Translations under genes and position numbers: made by a program
Notes under the pieces: model-generated
Seen by the model: the letters and a program-made list of their open reading frames with translations, nothing else
What the model was told of the DNA's origin: nothing
Database searches by the model: none
Source: Candidatus Woesearchaeota archaeon
Lineage (GTDB): Archaea; Nanobdellota; Nanobdellia; Woesearchaeales; UBA525
Reading direction: 5' to 3'
Assembly: GCA_018221165.1 (NCBI GenBank)
Contig: JAAOYD010000016.1
Location: 1-5,308, forward strand
Length of the DNA: 5,308 bases
In this document: piece after piece, positions 1 through 4,559 of the stretch
Numbering within the stretch: the first letter of the stretch is position 1
Layout of the letters: every line of letters begins with the position of its first letter

Positions 1-497
1 AACTCAACGAGCCTGACGACTGGTTGGTGAATGAGATTACCGCGGATAATTGCGAGCGCTGCAGCGAGGAGAGTGCCAGGTAGGAAGATGCGTTTCCATG
101 TGGTTGCGAAAAAAAGAATGGCAAAGATTGGATTGATGAACGAGAGAAGTAAGGAACCAAGGATGAGGAGGAGACGATGTGATGTCAGCAGGAGGAAAAG
201 CGCTATAGGAACTGCGAGGACGAGCGGATTGACACTCGTGAACAGCGCGAGGAACACTGGATTGATGATGAAGAGAAGGGTGAGGAGGGTTTGTAATCGC
301 GGGCTCTTCGTGAGACGCTTCGCGAGTTTTGTGAACAAGAAAGTTGTGAGAACACCGAGGGCGATACTGATGAGAACAACTGGGTCGGCGAATTCTCCCG
401 CTGGAATGAGCGGATATCCTTTGAGGTAGCGCGCGACTACTGGGATGAGGAGGAGGATTGCAGCGAGCGGAACAAGCCAGGGTTGCAAGCGTTTCAT
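1..497 (-). CDS. Polytopic membrane protein, GT-C-like paralogue of its upstream neighbour (partial, runs off left edge)
   Basis: The frame is open from an ATG at 497-495 to the window edge, giving 165 visible residues; the C-terminus is missing. Nearly the whole visible part is hydrophobic: a first TM helix at about residues 8-24, then helices near 40-57, 68-87, 91-104, 108-130 and 138-150. The start is well supported: ATG overlaps the upstream stop as ATGA, and a GGAGG SD (plus-strand CCTCC at 505-509) lies 7 nt before it. Residues 40-133 align by eye with residues 86-184 of the neighbouring 503-aa protein, including a shared LTK (62-64), the NP/SP pair (79-80) and an LAVP/LALP segment. The large acidic loop after TM1 of the neighbour is almost absent here, replaced by a short stretch with KGYPL (26-30) and GEFAD (34-38). 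Inference: a tandem paralogue in the GT-C membrane glycosyltransferase superfamily, possibly non-canonical or catalytically reduced. Substrate unknown. Confidence 0.75.
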   Translation of the reverse strand, partial: MKRLQPWLVPLAAILLLIPVVARYLKGYPLIPAGEFADPVVLISIALGVLTTFLFTKLAKRLTKSPRLQTLLTLLFIINPVFLALFTSVNPLVLAVPIALFLLLTSHRLLLILGSLLLSFINPIFAILFFATTWKRIFLPGTLLAAALAIIRGNLIHQPVVRLVE

Positions 498-2005
498 TGA
501 GTCGCCTCCGGCAGTAGGTTTTCTGCAGGGCCAGACGTGACCGCGCATTCAACGCCAAGAATCATGACAAGACGTTCTTGGTAGACACGTGGGAAGCAAC
601 GCTCATCATTGAGGATGGCTCCTATCTCTGGATAGCGCTTGTATTCTCTTGGACCAAGGAGGATATGTGTGACGCCATGGCGTTCTGCTAGGTCAACGGC
701 GGCGACGGAAGAATGTGTTGTGTAGAGCATATCTAGCTCGGCTAGAACTCTGTCAGGGTCGGGCGCGAGAAGGTAGGCTTCGTCAGCGAGATATGGTTGT
801 TGCGCGATGTGATTGAGGAGGAAACCGGATGTTGGGGCTGCGGCGATGACACTCGGCGTGGTCGAGAGCCATTTCGCAGCACTGAGTTCGTCAGGAGTAG
901 GACTGCTTCCTGGATAGACGCCTTGCACAAGTGCCGGGAGGAGACTGGTCAGGAGGAAGAGCAAGAGGAAAGCTGCAGTGATAACTGGGGCTACGCGGTC
1001 AAGCTTTGTCTTTTTTGCGTAGGCGATGATAGCGTTAAGACCTGGCGCGGCGAGTATGGCAAACGTGAGGCTGAGCAAGACGAGGGCGAGCGAGAGCGGG
1101 ATGAGCCGGAGGACTGCTCCTAAAAGAGTAACGAGGCCGAGGCTGGCGATGAAAAGAACTTTTCTGTTTCGCTGCTCGAATGTGGCAGTGTAGAGGGCAA
1201 GACTGCCTAATGCAATGGGAACGACACCTACTGCGTAGAGCATGGCAAGAAAACTGAACTCTTGGAACGTTGCGGCTCTGGCAGCTGCTGGTAAGCTTTC
1301 GTGGAGGATGGCAAAGCCGTAGGCGTAGAGCGCTTCCTTGTAGGTGATGAGTGTGTACCAGGCAGCCATGAGGAGGGTGACGATGCTGATTTCCAAATAT
1401 GCTTGGCTAATCTTGAGCTTCTCTGCGCTGAGAATGAGAAGGTAGGTGAGTTCTGTGGCGAGGACGAGCCAGATAAGCGGGCTGACAAGAGTGAGAAACG
1501 CTGTGAGGATGAGGACTCGTTTCGGATGCTGTTTCAGGTCAAGCAGCGCCAGGAAGAGAAGCGCAAGAACGGGAAGGGCCAGCGTTATGGGAGTGGCTTG
1601 GTTGATGCCTGTGGCGAAGAGGGCTGGTGAAAGTCCCGCAAAGATTGCTGCGATGAACGCCGTCGGTCGGTTTTTCGTAAGCGAATGTGTGATGAGGTAG
1701 AGGAAGGGGATGAGGAGGACCATCAAGAGGTTCGGGAGGAGCTTGACCGCTAATGTGTCTGGGAGGATGGTGGCTGCGGCGACGAGGTAGTAGAAGGCCG
1801 GATCAAAGACGAAGGTGCGTCCTTGGTAGCTGTAGGGGTCGTCGTAGCGTGGGAGGCCTGTATCAGTGATGGAATCCGCTTGCAGAAGGGCGAAGTAGCT
1901 GTCATAGCCAGGCTCCGCTATCTGGAAACTCACCATGAGACGGAGAGCTAGGGTGATGGCGATGATGAACACTATGGCGATGGCATACCTCGTCCTGGGC
2001 TGCAT
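494..2005 (-). CDS. GT-C/STT3-like integral membrane glycosyltransferase candidate, 503 aa
   Basis: Polytopic protein with about ten or eleven hydrophobic segments between residues 6 and 358, then a soluble C-terminal region of about 140 residues. TM1 (about 7-28) is followed by a loop containing EPGYDSYF (31-38), LPRYDDPY (51-58) and FDPAFYY (67-73). An acidic residue cluster after TM1 is where GT-C enzymes such as STT3/AglB and PMT carry metal- and lipid-phosphosugar-binding residues, so E31 and D35 are the candidate catalytic pair. The C-terminal part starts with AAKWLSTTP (376-384), resembling the post-TM region of STT3-like proteins, but the WWDYG acceptor motif is absent, so it should not be called an oligosaccharyltransferase. 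Family knowledge suggests sugar transfer from a polyprenyl-phosphate donor on the outer face; substrate unknown. First gene of an operon with the overlapping partial paralogue. The start at 2005 is supported by a TATA-like box centred about 25 bp upstream. It could instead be a non-catalytic GT-C-fold protein. Confidence 0.72.
   Translation of the reverse strand: MQPRTRYAIAIVFIIAITLALRLMVSFQIAEPGYDSYFALLQADSITDTGLPRYDDPYSYQGRTFVFDPAFYYLVAAATILPDTLAVKLLPNLLMVLLIPFLYLITHSLTKNRPTAFIAAIFAGLSPALFATGINQATPITLALPVLALLFLALLDLKQHPKRVLILTAFLTLVSPLIWLVLATELTYLLILSAEKLKISQAYLEISIVTLLMAAWYTLITYKEALYAYGFAILHESLPAAARAATFQEFSFLAMLYAVGVVPIALGSLALYTATFEQRNRKVLFIASLGLVTLLGAVLRLIPLSLALVLLSLTFAILAAPGLNAIIAYAKKTKLDRVAPVITAAFLLLFLLTSLLPALVQGVYPGSSPTPDELSAAKWLSTTPSVIAAAPTSGFLLNHIAQQPYLADEAYLLAPDPDRVLAELDMLYTTHSSVAAVDLAERHGVTHILLGPREYKRYPEIGAILNDERCFPRVYQERLVMILGVECAVTSGPAENLLPEATQ
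505..509 (-). promoter_or_regulatory. Ribosome binding site of the partial paralogue
   Basis: GGAGG on the minus strand lies 7 nt before the ATG at 497-495, inside the 3' end of the preceding gene. Together with the ATGA overlap it fixes the start and suggests translational coupling of the two membrane proteins. Confidence 0.7.
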
Positions 2006-2026
2006 AGGGAAGAGGGGGGGAGGAGT

Positions 2027-2034
2027 GTTTAAAA
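2027..2034 (-). promoter_or_regulatory. Archaeal TATA box for the membrane glycosyltransferase operon
   Basis: TTTTAAAC on the minus strand is centred about 25 bp upstream of the ATG at 2005-2003. Archaeal transcription normally starts about 25 bp downstream of the TATA centre, so initiation would fall at or next to the start codon, giving a leaderless mRNA. No SD precedes this ATG; the interval is a 20-nt pyrimidine run (purine on plus, 2006-2025). Confidence 0.55.
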
Positions 2035-2104
2035 GCGTTGCTTGTTCTTGTGGGAGAACCGCCGAGGAGGCCGGAAAAGGGCTTGTGAAGGCTTAGGAAG
2101 GTTC

Positions 2105-2112
2105 TTAAATAT
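2105..2112 (+). promoter_or_regulatory. Archaeal TATA box for the 317-aa orphan gene
   Basis: TTAAATAT is centred about 24-25 bp upstream of the ATG at 2133. This spacing favours a leaderless transcript and the ATG over the two in-frame GTG codons at 2127 and 2130. Together with the minus-strand box at 2027-2034 it makes 2006-2132 a divergent promoter region. Confidence 0.6.
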
Positions 2113-2132
2113 GGTTGCATTCCTGAGTGGTG

Positions 2133-3086
2133 ATGAACCTACGCTCACGCTTGTTTAAAACGCGACACCAACCTCGAAAAGACGCTCGGAAAGTTAAAGT
2201 TGAACGTCTCAGAGACGTTCTGGATGTGATAAGAGAAACTTCAAGTGGTTTAATTCATCTTAACAAACCATTGTCTTTGCAGGATAATAATCATGCAACA
2301 AGATATGGCGGGTCAACAGGGAGTTACTTATCTCTTCATGGAGAAGGAAAGCCTTACGAACTCTTTAATGCTGCGTGTAAACCTGAAGGGGTGGCTGTTG
2401 GTACACAGTGGCGAATAGCAGAGGGCATTATGACTGTCCCACTTGTTGAACAAGTGGAAGGTGCTCTTCTCTGGTGGTTTGAAACGCACAAATACCCTCT
2501 TGAGGCAAGCGCAGTGCAACTGGAGCGTCTCGTCAGCGAAGCAAAACAAATTCCTTTAGAGCTCCCGACGAATGTTGAGCAGAACGGTTCGACGTATGAT
2601 GGTAAAGTCTCTTCACGAACAGTGGGAGACCCTATGCATGAACTTTCTCTTCATGGCATTCCTGTTATTGAAGAAACAGCAGTGGAAAACTGGCGAAAAC
2701 TTTCCTGGGGAAGAGGGAAAACCCAGTACGCAAATATTCTCGAGTCAGGTCAACCAGGAGATGGTGTACGTCAACGATTCTTGACAGCTGAAGCTATCGC
2801 CTTTCTCTACAAAGTTGCTTGGGTGGAAGCGCAGGTGGGAAATGCTGTACCACGAGAGTATAGTGTTCTTTTGAGACCGACGAAAAAAACTCTTTCTCTC
2901 TATGCAGGGATTGGTCGTGTTCGCATCGGTGGAAGCACCTTACTTCGTTATGAACGCTCACTCCTCCTCGGTGCCGCGTTACGAGAGCACTGGAAAGAAC
3001 CTTGGGCTGTCTTTCATCAAAGTCATAAAATAGAAAACATTCCTCAAAAGGAGATGTTGAAGATTTATTCTTCGTCCGGGTTGTAG
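2133..3086 (+). CDS. Uncharacterised protein, 317 aa
   Basis: I do not recognise a family. The start is set at ATG 2133 because the TATA box lies about 25 bp before it; two in-frame GTG codons immediately upstream would add two residues. The N-terminus is strongly basic (many R/K in residues 4-28), with no signal peptide and no convincing transmembrane segment, so it is probably cytoplasmic and could contact nucleic acid, which is only an inference. Two widely spaced LSLHG motifs occur at 67-71 and 171-175 (within about one residue), with a related LSLYAG near 254-259; each is followed by a glycine- or charge-rich stretch and then a helical, aromatic-containing segment (ALLWWFETHKY near 111-121, AIAFLYKVAWVEA near 221-233, LLLGAALREHW near 277-287). 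This may reflect an ancient internal repeat. Its 3' end overlaps the convergent PRC-barrel gene by 22 bp. The intact long frame with its own promoter argues for a real gene. Confidence 0.75.
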   Translation: MNLRSRLFKTRHQPRKDARKVKVERLRDVLDVIRETSSGLIHLNKPLSLQDNNHATRYGGSTGSYLSLHGEGKPYELFNAACKPEGVAVGTQWRIAEGIMTVPLVEQVEGALLWWFETHKYPLEASAVQLERLVSEAKQIPLELPTNVEQNGSTYDGKVSSRTVGDPMHELSLHGIPVIEETAVENWRKLSWGRGKTQYANILESGQPGDGVRQRFLTAEAIAFLYKVAWVEAQVGNAVPREYSVLLRPTKKTLSLYAGIGRVRIGGSTLLRYERSLLLGAALREHWKEPWAVFHQSHKIENIPQKEMLKIYSSSGL

Positions 3087-3331
3087 CTTGGGACTGCGCT
3101 CTTGTTGATAATCATGATGTCGCCGATGGATTTGACTAATTGGTGCGGCACGATGACACCTTTTGCTGAGCCGAGGACTTTGTTGAGAAAGCTGTTCTTT
3201 GTGGCTCTCACACGCCAGCCGAAAATCTTGTTGGATGTGACGATGGACTCTTCAACGTCGCCGAAGTAATCACCCGTGTCAGTGAACACTTTCATCTCGT
3301 ACGTTTCAGTTATCCGTTTCATCTTCAGCAT
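3065..3331 (-). CDS. Small PRC-barrel domain protein, 88 aa
   Basis: The whole protein matches the archaeal stand-alone PRC-barrel pattern. An N-terminal KRITETYEMKVFTDTGDYFG (5-24) leads into GDVEESIV and FGWRVRA, and the second half has GVIVPHQLVKSIGDIMII (58-75), the usual 'VP...V...GDI' ending. Such small beta-barrel proteins are widespread in archaea; some haloarchaeal members (CdpB1/CdpB2) act in cell division as partners of SepF, while many have no known role, so function here is open. The frame extends upstream to 3424, but the conserved domain begins at ATG 3331, which is preceded by GGTGGT as a plausible SD about 4 nt away, and the longer version would translate through the TATA region. 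An ATG three codons further in (3322) is a weaker alternative. The gene is tail to tail with the 317-aa gene, overlapping its last 22 bp, and divergent from the first toxin-antitoxin module. Confidence 0.82.
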   Translation of the reverse strand: MLKMKRITETYEMKVFTDTGDYFGDVEESIVTSNKIFGWRVRATKNSFLNKVLGSAKGVIVPHQLVKSIGDIMIINKSAVPSYNPDEE

Positions 3332-3377
3332 GTGTACCACCCTTGGAATGTGAATATATTGGTTCAGCGCCTGTGAG

Positions 3378-3386
3378 TATTTAAAT
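3378..3386 (-). promoter_or_regulatory. TATA box for the PRC-barrel gene (distal candidate)
   Basis: ATTTAAATA on the minus strand, preceded by an A-rich CCAAAAC that could serve as a BRE. It predicts a start near 3357 and a leader of about 26 nt containing the GGTGGT SD. A second AT-rich box, AATATATT at about 3353-3360, lies about 25 bp before ATG 3331 and would give a leaderless mRNA instead. Confidence 0.5.
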
Positions 3387-3405
3387 GTTTTGGAGGGTTC
3401 GAAGC

Positions 3406-3439
3406 AGGTCCGAGTTTTTGTCATGAAGACATATGAAGA
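3406..3439 (+). repeat. Direct repeat copy 1, upstream of TA module 1
   Basis: Positions 3411-3439 match 4008-4036 at 27 of 29 bases, and AGGT just before (3406-3409) also recurs with a one-base gap (4002-4005). Weaker similarity continues to about 3452. Within the repeat ATGAAGA occurs twice at exactly 10-bp spacing. The copy ends 37 bp before the TATA box of antitoxin 1. Confidence 0.85.
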
Positions 3440-3475
3440 GTTGTTCTGTTTTTAGTATTCTCAGTGACGGGAAAG

Positions 3476-3483
3476 CTTATAAA
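3476..3483 (+). promoter_or_regulatory. TATA box of toxin-antitoxin module 1
   Basis: CTTATAAA is preceded by GGGAAAG, a good BRE-like purine stretch. It is centred about 31 bp before ATG 3511, so transcription would start within a few bases of the start codon. The candidate operator repeats begin right next to it. Confidence 0.65.
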
Positions 3484-3510
3484 GTATACCTCAGTATACC
3501 TACGTATACC
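3484..3510 (+). promoter_or_regulatory. Candidate operator: three GTATACC repeats at 10-bp period
   Basis: GTATACC occurs at 3484-3490, 3494-3500 and 3504-3510, separated by TCA and TAC. Each contains the palindrome GTATAC and all three lie on one helical face. The array fills the space between the TATA box and the ATG of the RHH antitoxin, the expected place for an autorepressor site. RHH antitoxins commonly bind such short phased sites cooperatively; binding here is inferred. Confidence 0.7.
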
Positions 3511-3759
3511 ATGAGCGTGACAACAATAAAGGTGCGGACGGCGACGAAGCAGGCATTAGATACGCTGCGCGAATACCCTGGCGAGAGCTATGATCGTCTC
3601 GTCGGGAAAGCAGTGCACATTGCGAAGACGGCGAAGAAGGAGCCAAAGCTCAGCCAAGCAACCATCCGCCAGATCGAAGAAGCACGCGAACGGTTTACAC
3701 GAGGCGAATACTACACTGAGGACCAAGCTTGGAAAATCCTCGGTGTAGATGATGTATGA
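3511..3759 (+). CDS. Ribbon-helix-helix antitoxin of TA module 1, 82 aa
   Basis: Residues 3-8 (VTTIKV) form the DNA-binding beta strand of an RHH fold, followed by helix 1 (about 10-22), the EYPGESYDRL turn (21-30) and helix 2 (about 26-40). This closely resembles archaeal RHH antitoxins with a 'YPGESYD' type turn. The C-terminal part (about 50-80), ending with RFTRGEYYTEDQAWKILG, resembles the toxin-wrapping tails of RelB-type antitoxins. Expected role: neutralise the downstream RelE-like toxin and repress its own promoter. ATG 3511 is chosen because the RHH strand begins right after it and a TATA box sits about 31 bp upstream; the in-frame ATG at 3433 would lie upstream of the promoter. The gene is about 53% GC by hand count, whereas the toxin that follows is about 36%. 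Its end overlaps the toxin start. Confidence 0.85.
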   Translation: MSVTTIKVRTATKQALDTLREYPGESYDRLVGKAVHIAKTAKKEPKLSQATIRQIEEARERFTRGEYYTEDQAWKILGVDDV

Positions 3760-3994
3760 GATTTATCTTGATAAAGCAGCAATTAAAGATCTCTCAAAAC
3801 TTTCTATCGAGAAACGAAAACATATCAGAAATCAACTCAACAAGTGCAAGAAAAATCCTTACCGATTCTTCGTGAGACTTACAGGAAGAAAAGATTTTAG
3901 ATTACGTGTAGAAGACCAACGAGTCTTTGCAGATATCTATCAACATGTCATCCACGTTACCGCTGTCAAGAACCGACGTAATGCATACGACTAA
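3752..3994 (+). CDS. RelE-like toxin of TA module 1, 80 aa
   Basis: A typical small RelE/ParE-superfamily protein: beta strand MYEIYLDKAA, two helices (about 9-35), then VRLTGRKDFRLRVEDQRVF (41-59), matching the family's 'L.G...yRlRvgdyRvi' strand pair, and a last strand ending VKNRRNAY (72-79), where relatives usually have HRR..Y. R50, R52, R57, R75 and Y79 are candidate active-site residues. Relatives usually cleave mRNA on the ribosome, but the superfamily also has gyrase-targeting members, so the target is inferred. Start: ATG codons at 3749 and 3752 both fall inside the end of the antitoxin gene; the second is preferred because GGTG (3742-3745) is 6 nt before it. The 8-bp overlap implies translational coupling. 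GC is only about 36%, and AGA codons are common, unlike the antitoxin (about 53%). Confidence 0.82.
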   Translation: MYEIYLDKAAIKDLSKLSIEKRKHIRNQLNKCKKNPYRFFVRLTGRKDFRLRVEDQRVFADIYQHVIHVTAVKNRRNAYD

Positions 3995-4001
3995 ATCGAA
4001 A

Positions 4002-4036
4002 AGGTAACGAGTTTTTCTCATGAAGCCATATGAAGA
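4002..4036 (+). repeat. Direct repeat copy 2, upstream of TA module 2
   Basis: Second copy of the sequence at 3406-3439 (27 of 29 identical over 4008-4036). It begins 7 bp after the toxin 1 stop and ends 37 bp before the TATA box of module 2, almost the same geometry as copy 1. The ATGAAG pair at 10-bp spacing is retained. Confidence 0.85.
4012..4016 (+). terminator. Possible T-tract terminator after toxin 1
   Basis: A run of five T (GAGTTTTTC) lies 17 bp beyond the toxin 1 stop, inside repeat copy 2. Archaeal RNA polymerase can terminate on short U-tracts without a hairpin, and I see no strong hairpin here. The same T5 exists in copy 1, so its terminator role is only suggested by position. 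Confidence 0.3.
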
Positions 4037-4073
4037 CATTTGTTGTTTATCACGTATGCCTCAAACCGAAATA

Positions 4074-4081
4074 CATAAATA
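4074..4081 (+). promoter_or_regulatory. TATA box of toxin-antitoxin module 2
   Basis: CATAAATA is preceded by CCGAAATA, a BRE-like A-rich stretch, and is centred about 26 bp before ATG 4104. This geometry predicts a leaderless antitoxin transcript and supports ATG 4104 over the in-frame ATG at 4020. Confidence 0.62.
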
Positions 4082-4092
4082 CCAAATGGTAT
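4079..4092 (+). promoter_or_regulatory. Candidate operator: ATACC-N4-GGTAT inverted repeat
   Basis: A perfect 5-bp inverted repeat around AAAT overlaps the end of the TATA box and precedes the RHH antitoxin gene by 11 bp. The half-site ATACC is the same pentamer that recurs in the GTATACC array of module 1. It is a likely autorepression site for the RHH antitoxin, by analogy with RHH-regulated TA operons. Confidence 0.6.
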
Positions 4093-4103
4093 CTTTTGCT
4101 ACT

Positions 4104-4307
4104 ATGAATACACAAGTGAACGTACGAATGCCCAAAACCTTGTTGAAACATGCTGAACAGTATGTGAAACATAACGGGTACGCCAACGTTCAAGAAGTCA
4201 TGAGAGAAGCATTGCGGGAGACTGTGATGCTGTCTGCTGATGACCTCCGTGCGCTCCGGGAAGCGAAAGAGGATCTCGCGATGGGGCGAACACGGAGGAT
4301 CACATAG
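4104..4307 (+). CDS. Ribbon-helix-helix antitoxin of TA module 2, 67 aa
   Basis: Compact RHH protein: DNA-binding strand QVNVRM (4-9), helix 1 (about 10-23), an NGYANVQEV turn (24-32) and helix 2 (about 28-40), the pattern of ParD/CopG-like antitoxins ('GY.s.qE.iReAlRe'). The C-terminal 27 residues (SADDLRALREAKEDLAMGRT) are a short amphipathic, charged tail suited to wrapping the toxin. Expected job: inhibit the next gene's product and repress the operon. The frame extends upstream to ATG 4020, but the extra 28 residues would be encoded across the TATA box and operator and show no domain, so ATG 4104 is preferred. The stop codon directly abuts the toxin ATG with no gap. It differs clearly from the 82-aa antitoxin of module 1, so the pairs are not a recent duplication. 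Confidence 0.83.
   Translation: MNTQVNVRMPKTLLKHAEQYVKHNGYANVQEVMREALRETVMLSADDLRALREAKEDLAMGRTRRIT
4294..4298 (+). promoter_or_regulatory. Ribosome binding site of toxin 2
   Basis: GGAGG ends 9 nt before the toxin ATG, within the last codons of the antitoxin gene, supporting translational coupling. The leaderless first gene of the module lacks such a site. Confidence 0.65.
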
Positions 4308-4559
4308 ATGCGTGTAGAAATTGCGAAAAACGCAGATAAATTCTTAGCTAAGCTACCAGCGAAGATACAACGTCGCATTGAACAGCGATGCTTCAAGCTC
4401 GCCGACGAACCGGTGGCGCACGACGCCAAGTTCCTCGGACGGGATAACGTAGGAGACAAAGCCTACCGTTGCAGGGTTGGCAGTTATCGTATCATCTACA
4501 GCTTGACATCTGACGTTGTCCTGATCTTCAAAATCGAGAAACGAGAACGAGCGTACTAA
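4308..4559 (+). CDS. RelE/ParE-superfamily toxin of TA module 2, 83 aa
   Basis: Classic RelE/ParE fold signature: strand MRVEIAKNADKFLAKL, helices to about residue 32, then KAYRCRVGSYRIIYSL (51-66), the family's 'R.RVGdyRiiY.i' hairpin, and a final strand VVLIFKIEKRERAY (70-83) ending in the R...Y tail. R54, R56, R61, R81 and Y83 are the candidate functional residues. Family members mostly act as ribosome-dependent mRNA interferases; ParE-like ones target gyrase, and sequence alone does not decide. The ATG immediately follows the antitoxin TAG, with a GGAGG SD upstream. The stop overlaps the convergent membrane-protein stop by 4 bp (4556-4559). Composition is close to that of its antitoxin, in contrast to module 1. 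Confidence 0.87.
   Translation: MRVEIAKNADKFLAKLPAKIQRRIEQRCFKLADEPVAHDAKFLGRDNVGDKAYRCRVGSYRIIYSLTSDVVLIFKIEKRERAY

Noticed and set aside
31..429. Plus-strand Arg-rich 132-aa frame
   Set aside because: Antisense to a hydrophobic coding region; low-complexity R/K-rich composition and no promoter or SD.
37..558. Minus-strand 173-aa frame
   Set aside because: It is the +1 shadow of two real overlapping membrane-protein genes on the same strand. The true frame from ATG 497 is hydrophobic and has an SD; this one is Ser/Pro/His-rich with no fold.
797..1700. Plus-strand frames opposite the GT-C gene (797-1123, 1301-1630, 1446-1700)
   Set aside because: Glu/Arg-rich antisense shadows created by Leu/Ser codons of the membrane protein; they overlap each other and lack start signals.
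3423..3455. Short peptide frame MKTYEELFCF in repeat copy 1, resembling MKPYEDICCL in copy 2
   Set aside because: The similarity follows from the DNA repeat itself; differences are not concentrated at third positions, both lie upstream of the TATA boxes, and no SD is seen, so I do not call a conserved small protein.
3433..3510. 26-residue N-terminal extension of antitoxin 1
   Set aside because: It spans the BRE/TATA region and the operator repeats, and the RHH strand starts right after ATG 3511.
3406..4036. CRISPR or integron-like repeat
   Set aside because: Only two copies about 600 bp apart with a TA module between, no spacers, no integrase and no attC-like hairpin; kept only as a direct repeat.
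4020..4103. 28-residue N-terminal extension of antitoxin 2
   Set aside because: It would translate through repeat copy 2, the TATA box and the operator; the RHH fold begins at ATG 4104.
4190..4459. Minus-strand 89-aa frame across TA module 2
   Set aside because: Antisense to two well-supported TA genes; Ser/Arg-rich and without signals.
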